This document shows positions 1-9,622 of a stretch of DNA of 64,000 nucleotides, piece after piece. The position numbers and the translations under genes were made by a program. The notes under the pieces were generated by a model. It ran no database searches. It had not been told where the DNA came from and was given only the letters and a program-made list of their open reading frames with translations. How positions within the stretch are numbered: the first letter of the stretch is position 1; each line of letters opens with the position of its first letter. The DNA is from Bacteroides sp. (GTDB taxonomy: Bacteria; Bacteroidota; Bacteroidia; Bacteroidales; Bacteroidaceae), in contig JALCME010000019.1 of assembly GCA_022648295.1 (NCBI GenBank), positions 1-64,000 on the forward strand. Direction: 5' to 3'.

Positions 1-1400
1 GGCTCTTCCGGTTTGGTGGAAAAGTCGGCCTTGTGATGGTTCTTGCGGGCCTGTGCCGCCTGAACCTCCCATTCCTCCAACGCTTCCTGATAAGCCTTGC
101 GGGCGGCGTTCCCCTTGGAAGCGTAGTAGTCGTGAGTGGGTTGCGAGAGGTAGGATGCCAGAGTCACAATCCCCTTTCCCGTACCGGCATGGGAGACTCC
201 GGCAAAATAGAGATGGGGTGAATACTCCATTTGCTGATAGAGAAAATTCACTCCGGGCAGACAGGCACTCAAATGCGTCATGGCCCCCATCAGTAGCATA
301 TCCCTTTCACGAAAGGTTCCGGCTACTTGTACCACCCGTTTGAGAAATTCGGGAAGTCCCTTATAAACCTCATCGGGGAAATGGGGCATTTCGGCTCTCA
401 TTTGATTGGTTTTTCTTGACAATTCACGCTGTTCATCCTGCTCTTCTTCCACTGCGGCGGGACGCTTAAGTGACTGTTGACTGTTGACTGTTGGAAACGG
501 AGGTTTCGAAGAAAGTGGATTTTCACAAACAAACTGATAACCAGCATTTAAAGCTTTTCTGATTTCTTCCGAAGGAAAGTCAACTTCGGAAACCCGCTCT
601 TCAAAAACGCGTTCTAAAACGGCCAGATCCTCGGGCGAAAAGTTTTTACTTCTTGCCAGACGTCCCAACTTTAGCGTCAAGTCATGTCGCTGTCCTTTCA
701 CGAAAGCATTCCGTTGCAAAAAGTGGTTCAGGAAGCTCACAATCACTCCACACCCGTCGCCTTTCTCTTCATTCCCTGGCGCTCCTTGTGAGGCGGCAAT
801 CCGTTGCCGTTCTTCATCCTCACGACTCATCATCTCCTCCCCTTCTTTCCGCCAGGGAAACACTTCAGCAGCGGGGTTGTAATACACTTCAGGATCATAC
901 ACCAGCGAACAGTAGCGGGCAATGTCCTTACAGCTCTGGTCGCATTCCGCGCCCACAAGTTCCGATAGCGTACGGGCCATAATGGAATACGCAGTGGCGT
1001 ACTGCCGGGGATTATCCGCATCCACCCGTACAACCGCCTTCACCCCGCAGCCGGAAATACTGATCCATACCATACAGACATATGGCAGAGCCTTCAGTGC
1101 TTCTACGATTTTCGAGGTTTCCCCGTTGGTATCATCCCAGTCCAGCACTGCACACCCACTCAGCTCTTTAAGGTTCTTCGCCTCGCGTTTGGTGCGACAC
1201 ACGCCAGCCACAGTCACTCCCGGCATACCCAGTTTCACATCTTCGGCTTCTTTCGTCATTCCGGAAGTAATATAACGACGATAAGCCTCGGTCCGGACTT
1301 TCAATAATGGTCCGGTCATAACATCTGCAATTTCTTGAAATGAAATTTCTTTTTGAGGTTTCGTAGTCCAGATGTTAGGGAAATACGAGACCTTAAACAT
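1..1400 (-). CDS. VirE N-terminal (BT4734-like) / DUF3987 domain protein, truncated by window edge
   Basis: Open minus-strand frame from ATG at 1400 (MFKVSYFPNIWTTKPQKEISFQEIADVMTGPLLKVRTEAYRRYITSG...GCAVLDWDDT...) to the window edge without a stop; absent from the ORF track, presumably because it runs off the window. Family typical next to Bacteroides CPS loci. Confidence 0.8.
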   Translation of the reverse strand, partial: MFKVSYFPNIWTTKPQKEISFQEIADVMTGPLLKVRTEAYRRYITSGMTKEAEDVKLGMPGVTVAGVCRTKREAKNLKELSGCAVLDWDDTNGETSKIVEALKALPYVCMVWISISGCGVKAVVRVDADNPRQYATAYSIMARTLSELVGAECDQSCKDIARYCSLVYDPEVYYNPAAEVFPWRKEGEEMMSREDEERQRIAASQGAPGNEEKGDGCGVIVSFLNHFLQRNAFVKGQRHDLTLKLGRLARSKNFSPEDLAVLERVFEERVSEVDFPSEEIRKALNAGYQFVCENPLSSKPPFPTVNSQQSLKRPAAVEEEQDEQRELSRKTNQMRAEMPHFPDEVYKGLPEFLKRVVQVAGTFRERDMLLMGAMTHLSACLPGVNFLYQQMEYSPHLYFAGVSHAGTGKGIVTLASYLSQPTHDYYASKGNAARKAYQEALEEWEVQAAQARKNHHKADFSTKPEE

Positions 1401-1627
1401 TGTGTTTTTCACCACACTGTATTTATATAGATTAAAAAGGGCGTTATTGCCTTTTTTGTCTTACAAAAGTACTATATAGTAACTATTATTCAAAGATTTA
1501 AATCAATTATTTTATAAGATATTTTCTATTACATTATAAATCAATAATTTATATATTTCATTTTTATTGCATTTTAAGCCCATAAGCTATCTTATTTCTA
1601 TAAAAAACAATATTTTAATTACATTCA

Positions 1628-1658
1628 TTTGATATTAGTAAAATTATATATATCTTTG
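1628..1658 (+). promoter_or_regulatory. Putative Bacteroides-type promoter (TTTG ... TATCTTTG) for the upxY/CPS operon
   Basis: -33-like TTTG at 1628-1631 and -7-like TATCTTTG at 1651-1658, 19-nt spacing; matches TTTG/TAnnTTTG Bacteroides consensus. Confidence 0.55.
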
Positions 1659-1672
1659 CCACCAATAACACA

Positions 1673-1834
1673 ATGAGCTACACGGACCGTCAATCTGTTC
1701 CTCATGCCCCTGTAAAGGCAGAGGATGTGACAGGCGGCCGCGTAGCGCGCCCAAAAGGTTCCTATATATCCCAGACTAAGATATTAACGTACCTATATAC
1801 CTTCATTTGCCTCACAAGCCGGAAGGCTATATAG
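1673..1834 (+). CDS. Possible 53-codon leader ORF upstream of upxY
   Basis: ATG at 1673, TAG at 1832-1834: MSYTDRQSVPHAPVKAEDVTGGRVARPKGSYISQTKILTYLYTFICLTSRKAI; starts about 14 nt after the predicted -7 box; more GC-rich than its flanks. Too short for the supplied ORF track. Confidence 0.3.
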   Translation: MSYTDRQSVPHAPVKAEDVTGGRVARPKGSYISQTKILTYLYTFICLTSRKAI

Positions 1835-1905
1835 CAGTAAGTCTCCAAAGAGGATCGTGGGAAAAGACTCTTTGTCAAGACTTGCAAATTGTTTGTTTGT
1901 TGTTG

Positions 1906-1944
1906 TGTCCCGGCATTTTCAGAGCGCTGTATAATGGCGGGACA
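1906..1944 (+). promoter_or_regulatory. Leader hairpin upstream of upxY (possible pause/antitermination element)
   Basis: Inverted repeat TGTCCCGGCATT (1906-1917) / AATGGCGGGACA (1933-1944), 11/12 pairs, 15-nt loop; no U-tract after it. Confidence 0.5.
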
Positions 1945-1985
1945 CTTTAACGTAAATCCTCTAACATTATTATATATATAATAGT

Positions 1986-2495
1986 ATGATTGAAAAAAAC
2001 CGGCAATGGTTGGTAGCCTATGTGCAATCCTGTTTAGAGAAAAAGACAGCCGAGCGAATTACCGCCATGGGCGTTGAGTGCTACCTACCCATTCAGGAAG
2101 AAATCCGTCAATGGAGCGACCGCCGGAAAAAAGTGGAACGTCTGGTCATCCCGATGATGATCTTTGTCCACGTCACTCCCCAGGAACGTTCCCTCCCCCT
2201 CACCTTGCAAGCCGTCAACCGTTACATGGTTATGCGTGGAGAGCATGCTCCCGCTATCATCCCCGATGATCAAATGGAACGTTTTCGTTTCATGCTCGAT
2301 TATTCACCCGAAACGGTGGAAATCTGTCATGGCTCATTTATCGTCGGTGATAAAGTCCGCGTCATCAAAGGTCCGCTTACCGGACTGGAAGGCGAACTTG
2401 TGACGATTGAAGGAAAAAGCAAGATCGTGGTACGGATGGATGTGCTGGGTTGCGTGCATGTGGACATGCCGGTGGGATTTGTGGAAAAGAGATAA
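1986..2495 (+). CDS. UpxY-family transcription antitermination protein (NusG-like)
   Basis: NGN domain-like start (NRQWLVAYVQSCLEKKTAERITAMGVECYLPIQEEIRQWSDRRKKVERLVIPMMIFVHV) and KOW-like end (VGDKVRVIKGPLTGLEGELVTIEGKSKIVVRMDVLGCVHVDMP); first gene of the CPS locus. Confidence 0.92.
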   Translation: MIEKNRQWLVAYVQSCLEKKTAERITAMGVECYLPIQEEIRQWSDRRKKVERLVIPMMIFVHVTPQERSLPLTLQAVNRYMVMRGEHAPAIIPDDQMERFRFMLDYSPETVEICHGSFIVGDKVRVIKGPLTGLEGELVTIEGKSKIVVRMDVLGCVHVDMPVGFVEKR

Positions 2496-2569
2496 AAGAA
2501 TACAGGTTGCAATAGACCTAATGAAAGCCGATATTCAATTATTATAGAGAGCACTTTTTAAATAACAAA

Positions 2570-4105
2570 ATGACAGACACAGCACAGAACGATAAACGTA
2601 TTGCAAAAAACACACTGCTACTCTACTTCAGGATGCTCCTCATTATGGCCGTAAATCTTTACACGGTACGGGTTGTACTCAAAACACTAGGTGCAGTAGA
2701 CTACGGATTGTATAACGTAGTGGGAGGTATTGTTATGATGTTTGGCTTTCTAAGTGGAACGATGGCTTCAGCTTCGCAACGTTTTTTTGCTTTTGAATTA
2801 GGACGAAAAAATTATGTTCGCCTAAAACAAACTTTCAGCATGACTATGACTATCTATCTGATGATAGGCGCAATCATCTTGCTGCTAGCTGAAACCATAG
2901 GTTTGTATTTTTTAAACACACAGATGACTATTCCCCCCGAGCGAATGGAAGCAGCAAAATGGGTATATCAATTTTCTATTCTATCATTTATGATGACCAT
3001 GTTTACTGTCCCATACAACGCTTCTATCATAGCCCACGAGCGAATGAATGTCTATGCTTATGTAAGCATTATAGAAGCAGTATTAAAATTATTGATCGTT
3101 TATTTATTGGTCGCTTTCCTATTCGACAAACTCAAACTATATGCGATTTTAACATTTAGTGTAACAACTTTAGTAACATTCATTTATCGTACTTATTGTA
3201 ATCGTAAATTTGAAGAATGCCGTTTTTCCTTCTATTGGGAGAAAACCCTATTTAGAGAGATCGTAAGTTATTCCGGTTGGAATTTGTTTGGGGCATTGGC
3301 AAGTGTCTTCAATAACCAAGGAGTGGGCATTGTTTTAAACTTGTTTTTTGGTCCTTTAGTTAATGCCGCACAAGCAATAGCTTACCAAGTAAATAATGCA
3401 ATTAACCAGTTTGTGCAAAACTTTATGACGGCAGTGCGTCCACAAATCATTAAATATTATGCAGCCAATGAAAAAAAACAAATGCTGAAGTTAGTATTTC
3501 AAAGTTCCAAATTCTCATTCTTGTTATTATTCATTCTTACGATGCCAATATTACTTGAGACTAATTTTATCCTTGAAGTCTGGTTAAAGAATAGTCCCCA
3601 ATATGTAGTATTATTTACTCGTCTAATAATTGTATCTGCATTAATAGATTCCCTATCTTATCCCCTAATGACAGTAGTTCAGGCGACAGGGAAAGTGAAG
3701 AAGTATCAGTCCTCTGTTGGTGGTATGATGTTATTAAACTTACCTCTTTCCTATTTATTTCTAAAATTAGGCTACCCCGCACAAACGGTGTTTTACTTGG
3801 CAATTTTAAATTCTATAACTTGTCTATTCTTACGATTAATATTATTGCGTAAGATGATTGATTTCCCTATAATGAACTATATTCAGCAAACAATAATACC
3901 TTTGCTGTTAATTGCAGTTTTTTCCTACGCAATTCCATATTTATTGGTAACGGAAATGAATAAAGGTTTCATCCGTTTTTTCGTTGTAGGGTTAGTGGGA
4001 TTGATATCAACTGGTTTGTTTATCTATATCATGGGCTTATCAAAAGACGAAAAGCAGTATATTAATAGCTTCATTAAAAAAATAAAACATAAGTACTTAT
4101 TATGA
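2570..4105 (+). CDS. Wzx-like polysaccharide flippase (MATE/MVF-type)
   Basis: 511-aa multi-TM protein; MLLIMAVNLYTVRVVLKTLGAVDYGLYNVVGGIVMMFGFLSGTMASASQRF typical of CPS flippases. Confidence 0.9.
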   Translation: MTDTAQNDKRIAKNTLLLYFRMLLIMAVNLYTVRVVLKTLGAVDYGLYNVVGGIVMMFGFLSGTMASASQRFFAFELGRKNYVRLKQTFSMTMTIYLMIGAIILLLAETIGLYFLNTQMTIPPERMEAAKWVYQFSILSFMMTMFTVPYNASIIAHERMNVYAYVSIIEAVLKLLIVYLLVAFLFDKLKLYAILTFSVTTLVTFIYRTYCNRKFEECRFSFYWEKTLFREIVSYSGWNLFGALASVFNNQGVGIVLNLFFGPLVNAAQAIAYQVNNAINQFVQNFMTAVRPQIIKYYAANEKKQMLKLVFQSSKFSFLLLFILTMPILLETNFILEVWLKNSPQYVVLFTRLIIVSALIDSLSYPLMTVVQATGKVKKYQSSVGGMMLLNLPLSYLFLKLGYPAQTVFYLAILNSITCLFLRLILLRKMIDFPIMNYIQQTIIPLLLIAVFSYAIPYLLVTEMNKGFIRFFVVGLVGLISTGLFIYIMGLSKDEKQYINSFIKKIKHKYLL

Positions 4106-5136
4106 TAAGAAATATTTTAAAAAAGACAGCAAAACAAATTTTGCCGGTAGGGGTATACAGCAGTATTAAACAAAAATGGAATTATTGGGCTAGAAAAAAA
4201 AAGTTAAAAGCAGCTTATCGTTATGACCTAAAACGCTTCTCAAAGTATTCAGATACATTGAATACAGATTCATCTCAGAAGTTAGTAGGAAAAATTATTA
4301 GGGAATATCATGTTGTAGAAAAGGGGTTAACTATGCCAGAACCCCGTTTAGGCTTCGGAAGAGAAGTACTTATAACTTTGGCTGAGGACTGCATAGAATA
4401 CGTAAATAGGTATAATACCGATGAGCCGCAATTACTTCATGCAATCGGAGTTATTCTTGAATATGAGACATTTCACTCAGAACGAAAATTTCAATTAAGC
4501 GATGATATTCAATTGTGGATTAACAAAATTAAGCAACTAAAATTAGTTATTCCTGCATGTCCGCAAAAAGAGATCACAAAAGAAGATTTTTTTAAATATA
4601 CTGAGAGTACCTTTCCAGAGTTTGCCAAGTCCCGAGCAAGTGTTCGTAATTACTTGAATGAAGATATCCCATTAAAAAAAATCACACAGGCATTAGCAAT
4701 GGCTCAAACAACACCTTCACAATGTAATCGACAATGCTGGCGTTCTTACGTTTACACAGATAAGAACCAAATAGGTGCTATATTGCAAGCGCAAGGCGGA
4801 AATAGGGGATTTGGTCATTTAGCAAATAAATTAATAGTGATTACAAGCGAATTAGGTGTTTTTAATTATGAAGGAGAAAGAAATGGAGCATATATAGATG
4901 GTGGTATGTATGCAATGAATTTACTTTATGCCTTACACTACGAAAAAATAGCCGCTTGTATTTTAAATTGTAGCAATAGTATTGAAAAAGACATAAAACT
5001 GAGAGAGCTATGCAAAATAAAAAAAACAGAAGTTTTTATTGCAATGATCGTTTGTGGAATACCTCCAGAACAATTTAAAATTGCGACATCAAAGAGATAT
5101 GAAATAGATAAGACAAATACAATAGTAAACCATTGA
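4102..5136 (+). CDS. Nitroreductase-like family protein of the CPS locus
   Basis: C-terminal half SRASVRNYLNEDIPLKKITQALAMAQTTPSQCNRQCWRSYVYTD...GAYIDGGMYAMNLLYALHYEKIAACILN resembles nitroreductase FMN fold; 4-bp ATGA overlap with wzx. Confidence 0.75.
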   Translation: MIRNILKKTAKQILPVGVYSSIKQKWNYWARKKKLKAAYRYDLKRFSKYSDTLNTDSSQKLVGKIIREYHVVEKGLTMPEPRLGFGREVLITLAEDCIEYVNRYNTDEPQLLHAIGVILEYETFHSERKFQLSDDIQLWINKIKQLKLVIPACPQKEITKEDFFKYTESTFPEFAKSRASVRNYLNEDIPLKKITQALAMAQTTPSQCNRQCWRSYVYTDKNQIGAILQAQGGNRGFGHLANKLIVITSELGVFNYEGERNGAYIDGGMYAMNLLYALHYEKIAACILNCSNSIEKDIKLRELCKIKKTEVFIAMIVCGIPPEQFKIATSKRYEIDKTNTIVNH

Positions 5137-5174
5137 TTTCTAAATAATTTTTGTAAGCGTCTAAAAAAGACGTA

Positions 5175-5543
5175 TTGTATCACAACTCTAATGAATTTAT
5201 CTTTGCTAGCACAACTAATATCATTCGATTTATGTTCAGCAACAAAGATTTTGAAAAACTTTGGTTTTTATATCGGACCGAAGGTGAGCCTAAAAACATT
5301 TCCATTGAAACGTTTTGCTCCAAGAACGGCATTCCCTATGCCCAATTTAACACATGGTACAGGAATACGCACAAGCATATCGCTCCGGTTTCTATCATAG
5401 GTTCTCCGGAAATACCCTCAGATCAACCTGCTGCGGGAATATCATTATCCCTTCGTCTTTCGAATGGAATGGAGATCAGTCAGGAGCATTTGAATTATAC
5501 AGGTTTGAAAGAACTGGTGGAAAAATTGGAGGTACTATGTTAA
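5175..5543 (+). pseudogene. IS66 TnpA-like ORF
   Basis: FSNKDFEKLWFLYRTEGEPKNISIETFCSKNGIPYAQFNTWYRNTHKHIAPVSI; IS66 accessory ORF signature, inside the element. Confidence 0.6.
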
Positions 5544-5698
5544 CCATAACCGGCCTGAAGAATTTCTACTATATTCCCGGGGTAAGGGATATGTGCTGCG
5601 GCTATTCTCGTTTGCTGGAAATCGTAAAAAATAAATTTCATCGTGATCCCTATAATGGTGATGTGTTCATCTTCATGTCTAATCATACGCCGATATGA
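5539..5698 (+). pseudogene. Truncated IS66 TnpB-like ORF
   Basis: MLTITGLKNFYYIPGVRDMCCGYSRLLEIVKNKFHRDPYNGDVFIFMSNHTPI then stop; about half the normal TnpB length. Confidence 0.65.
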
Positions 5699-6929
5699 GT
5701 AGCGATGAAAAGTCTTCTTTCATAAAATTTCTGGTTGAACAAGTGGAATCCAAGGATGAACAGATTAAGTTGGTTCAGGAGAGACTTGAGCAGATCATTG
5801 AGCAATTACATAAGTCGGAAAAGAACCAGAACGGGTTGCAGGCTACTATTAATGCACTCAGTAAACAGTTACAGGAGACTTCGTTTGAGAATCAGAGACT
5901 TCATTTAAAGCTTGAGAAGAGTATCGCTGAGGGTGCGGTAGCTAAAAAGAATCTTTTTGGCTCAAAGAGTCAGAAGGGTATAAGCCCCAAAAAACAAGCC
6001 GATAACGGACGGGGGAAAGACAAAGATGAATTTGATGGAACGGGTGGTTCTCTGAACTCAGATATAACATCGGATACACTTCAATCCGAAACCCCGGGAA
6101 CAGCAACAGATCAGATGAACAGCTCATGCCCTACTACAGTAACCTTTAGTCGTAAAGGTTGGAATTTGGCTTTTAACAAGTATCAGATGGAAACGCCCTT
6201 GTATCGTGAGATTTCCGCCTGCTGAATGAAAGGATGCATATCAGCCGCATGACACTGACCAACTGGCTTGAAAAAGGTGCGGAATACCTGAAAGCCTTAT
6301 TGCCGGTCTTAAAAGAAACTGCTTTGGAGAAAGGTGCTGTGGTAAATTGTGACGAAACCTGGTGCAGGGTTAGAATGGAGTTCGGCTATCGTAAGAAATA
6401 CCTGTGGTGTCTGGTAAACAAGCATTCAAAAATCGTCATATTTTTCTATGATGACGGAAGCCGTGGTCGGAAAGTGTTGACCGAATTTCTTGGTGATGCG
6501 GAGCTTGCAGCTTTACAGTCGGATGGTTATAATGTTTATATGTATCTGGATAATGAATTGATAGACGTTGAACATTTGTGTTGTCTGGCGCATGCACGGG
6601 CCAAGTTTAAATATGCCTTTGAGCAGGGTCGGGATGAAAGGGCGAGATGTTTCCTTGAATGGATCGGACAGCTTTATGCATTTGAAGAAGAATATAAAAG
6701 AGAGCGTTTGTCTTTTGAAGAAATAAGGGAGCGAAGGATGGGAAGTCCGACGGCGGACGTTATGAACAGAATGAGTACCAGAATATCCGCCATCTATCAT
6801 ACCTTTATCGAAACCTGCAAGATGAATGGTATCTCTTCATTGGAATACTTTAAAAAGTTGTTCCGTGAGATTTTAACAGGCCGTAACGATTATGCCAATC
6901 TTTTACCGGCCACAATCGGAATCAAATAA
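5695..6929 (+). pseudogene. Disrupted IS66 TnpC transposase
   Basis: N-part 5695-6225 (coiled coil, Lys-rich) and middle 6234-6929 (NCDETWCRVRMEFGYRKKYLWCLVNKHSKIVIFFYDDGSRG...HARAKFKYAFEQG); stop between the parts and a further internal deletion before AIYHTFIETCKMNGIS. Confidence 0.8.
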
Positions 6930-7028
6930 AAATTAGTATTAAAAAATCAGTCCTACTTGGGGTAAATAAAGGCAAAAAGCTACCTAAAAGCAGCTTGATG
7001 CACATATACGCCTTTTTTGGACGCTTAC
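6785..7028 (+). repeat. Direct repeat copy 1 (IS66 3' tail)
   Basis: 244 bp aligning gaplessly with 14893-15136; about 9 mismatches counted by eye. Confidence 0.85.
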
Positions 7029-7102
7029 CGTAAAAGTCGCTTTATATCCATATGTACTTTTTAAGACTATTACTTTCTCTATTCAATTAACATGCACCAC
7101 AA

Positions 7103-8368
7103 ATGTCCAACATTTCTATTATATATTTAAATGCTATTTCTTTTACATTTATGTTTTTATTTTTATATTGGAAAAATAAAAATCTGACTATTGGAGTTTA
7201 CCTTCTAGCATGGTATACAGTATTCGCATGGTTTTCAGTTTTATATTTTAAAACTGATTTATTCCATTATTTTAGAGGATATGAAAAAATAAGGCTGTTG
7301 CCATTCTTATATTTAGTAGTTACCATTTTATTATATATGTATCCAATACTAAAATTTGATTCATCCAAAATCAAATATATTAAAGTCGCTGATCCACATA
7401 TATTATTCAAATTTATTATATTAATGTTGTTCATGCAAGCTCTAGTATATATTGGAACATTCCCCAGCGTATTAAAGGCAGCTCTATCTCCATCAATAGG
7501 CGACTTGCGAGATACGTTTTACGACGATGACAAAGGAATCGTATATTCCAACATCATATTTCAAAAATTAGCAGTTCTAAATAGTGGTATGGCTAATATA
7601 AATATTATTGTTTCCTCCTACTCATTAGTATTTATGAATATAAAAAGAAAATTAATTAAGCTTTACTTTATAAGTTCATTTTTACTACCACTATATATAT
7701 ATTTTGCTCTTGCAAACCGGTTTGTTATGATGATACAGCTTGGTTGGTCTATATTTATTTTTATTCTATTGCTCTCATTTATTTCACGAAAAGTCAAAAA
7801 GAAGTTCACTATTTATATTACAGGCATTTCAATTCCTATTCTAGCTTTATTTTTTTATATATCAAATTCACGTTTTGGAAATACCGCTTTATATATGTTT
7901 TATAAATATTGCGGCGAATCTTTTATAAATTACAATGCCGATTTTTTTTATGATCTTAAGGGGCAAACATCAGGAAGCGCCTATTTTACAGTATTTAGCA
8001 AATGGCTTGGACATAAGAACAATTTTACTACTCTAAGAGAAAAGTGGGCATATATTGATAATATAACAGGCATTGATTCTCATGTTTTTTACACTTTTGT
8101 AGGAGGATTTAACATCGAATTTGGATTCATAGCAACTATATTTATTGGGTTGTCTTCTTCTTTTTTGATTTATAAATACTTAAGGCCCTTTTCTATTCTA
8201 ACACTATCAAAAATGATTGTAATTGGAATGCTAGGACTTACTCTTCTAAAAGGAGTTTTTTTATTTCCTTTGCAAGGAGGAGGAAACATAGAATTATTAT
8301 TTACTATTATAGCAGCGCTCCTATTTAAAAGAATCGAAACAAGAGAAAAGATTCGAAAAGTTGAATAA
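7103..8368 (+). CDS. Wzy-like oligosaccharide repeat-unit polymerase
   Basis: 421-aa multi-TM protein in a CPS locus; length and hydrophobic pattern match oligosaccharide polymerases. Confidence 0.7.
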   Translation: MSNISIIYLNAISFTFMFLFLYWKNKNLTIGVYLLAWYTVFAWFSVLYFKTDLFHYFRGYEKIRLLPFLYLVVTILLYMYPILKFDSSKIKYIKVADPHILFKFIILMLFMQALVYIGTFPSVLKAALSPSIGDLRDTFYDDDKGIVYSNIIFQKLAVLNSGMANINIIVSSYSLVFMNIKRKLIKLYFISSFLLPLYIYFALANRFVMMIQLGWSIFIFILLLSFISRKVKKKFTIYITGISIPILALFFYISNSRFGNTALYMFYKYCGESFINYNADFFYDLKGQTSGSAYFTVFSKWLGHKNNFTTLREKWAYIDNITGIDSHVFYTFVGGFNIEFGFIATIFIGLSSSFLIYKYLRPFSILTLSKMIVIGMLGLTLLKGVFLFPLQGGGNIELLFTIIAALLFKRIETREKIRKVE

Positions 8369-8398
8369 GCATTTTGGAATATTAAATTATATGATATT

Positions 8399-9610
8399 AT
8401 GAAAATTGGTATACTTACATTCTATAAGGTAGCAAATTTTGGTGCAAATCTTCAGGCAATATCTACGTACTATTATCTTAAAAATAACGGATATATTCCT
8501 ATTTTTATTAACTATATGTCGGAGTATACGGAACAAGAATGGACTATGCAAAAGAGAAGCCTACAAGCACAGACCCACGCGAATTTTATCAATAATATTA
8601 TTAAAGAACAGACTACAATATGTCATACAACTGAAGAGATCAAAAAAGTAATTGAAGATCATAACATTGAAGCAATAATTGTCGGATCAGATGCTGTAGT
8701 CCAGCATCACCCCTTGCTTTCTAGAATAAAAATGGGAAAAAGAAAACCATTTTACATTTCCCATCCAAGGCCAGAAAGTATGTTTCCAAATCCATTTTGG
8801 GGAATAGATTTAGCCAGTGAGATACCTATGTCAATGATGTCTGTATCTTCACAAAATTCGGCATATAATTTATTCTCAGGTAAATTAAAACAAAGAATGA
8901 AGGAAACATTATCATTCTTTAAATATATATCAGTTCGTGATTCATGGACTAAAAAAATGATGGAAAACATTCTCAACAAACAAATCATTGAAATAACTCC
9001 AGACCCTGTATTTGCCTTTAATTACAACGCAAGTAATATTATACCTTCAGAAAAAGAAATAAGGAAGCGCTTCAACCTACCTAACTATTATGTATTAATA
9101 AGCCTTCACTCTCAATCATTAAGTTTAAACACCCTTAATGAGCTAAAAAGAGAATTCGAAAAAAAAGGAATAACTTGTGTAGCCTTACCCATGCCTTTTG
9201 GCTTTAAATTTAAACATCCATTTAACTATAAAATAAATACGCCTTTATCCCCTATAGACTGGTATGCACTCATCAAATATTCATATGCCTATATTGGCAG
9301 CAATATGCATCCTATTGTCGTATCTTTACATAATTCAGTTCCATGCTTTAGTATTGACCACTGGGGCACAAGGAATTTCTTTAACAGGTCTAAAAAAGAT
9401 GGTTCTAGCAAAGTAGCTCATATTCTTTCTGTTTACGGCCTACAATCAAATAGAAGGGAAATAGAAGGAAAACAGTGTATGGTAAATGCTTCAGAAATCG
9501 TAAATGCAATATATTCATTTCCCAAAGAGTATGTAACTTCTATCAGTAAAAAACAATATGAAGCATATTCTAATATGATGCAAAATATTCTTAATTCCTT
9601 GAAATCTTAA
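8399..9610 (+). CDS. Polysaccharide pyruvyl transferase family protein
   Basis: MKIGILTFYKVANFGANLQAISTYYYLKNNGY...VGSDAVVQ...SVRDSWTKKMMENIL...PDPVFAF...YIGSNMHPIVVSLHNSVP. Confidence 0.85.
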   Translation: MKIGILTFYKVANFGANLQAISTYYYLKNNGYIPIFINYMSEYTEQEWTMQKRSLQAQTHANFINNIIKEQTTICHTTEEIKKVIEDHNIEAIIVGSDAVVQHHPLLSRIKMGKRKPFYISHPRPESMFPNPFWGIDLASEIPMSMMSVSSQNSAYNLFSGKLKQRMKETLSFFKYISVRDSWTKKMMENILNKQIIEITPDPVFAFNYNASNIIPSEKEIRKRFNLPNYYVLISLHSQSLSLNTLNELKREFEKKGITCVALPMPFGFKFKHPFNYKINTPLSPIDWYALIKYSYAYIGSNMHPIVVSLHNSVPCFSIDHWGTRNFFNRSKKDGSSKVAHILSVYGLQSNRREIEGKQCMVNASEIVNAIYSFPKEYVTSISKKQYEAYSNMMQNILNSLKS

Positions 9611-9622
9611 CTCCATCACCTC

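Larger units (their letters stand above)
5153..7028 (+). mobile_element. Decayed IS66-family insertion sequence (internal deletions, frame disrupted)
   Basis: Terminal inverted repeats GTAAGCGTCTAAAAAAGACG (5153-5172) and CGCCTTTTTTGGACGCTTAC (7009-7028); contains tnpA-like, truncated tnpB-like and split tnpC-like ORFs. 1876 bp, shorter than typical IS66. No matching 8-bp target duplication seen. Confidence 0.85.

Noticed and set aside
653-1275. Plus-strand ORFs 653-982 and 922-1275
   Set aside because: They are antisense to the VirE-N/DUF3987 coding frame, which is the supported gene.
1440-1660. Invertible promoter (phase-variation) inverted repeats upstream of upxY
   Set aside because: Looked for because CPS promoters invert in Bacteroides, but only short AT-rich palindromes were found and no convincing long inverted-repeat pair.
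5191-5698. Overlapping ORFs 5191-5400 and 5354-5698 as separate genes
   Set aside because: They lie in alternative frames of the IS66 tnpA/tnpB region; only the C-terminal MLTITGLKNFYYIPG... part of the second looks like TnpB.
5145-7036. Target-site duplication for the IS66 element at 5153-7028
   Set aside because: Flanking octamers TAATTTTT and CGTAAAAG do not match.
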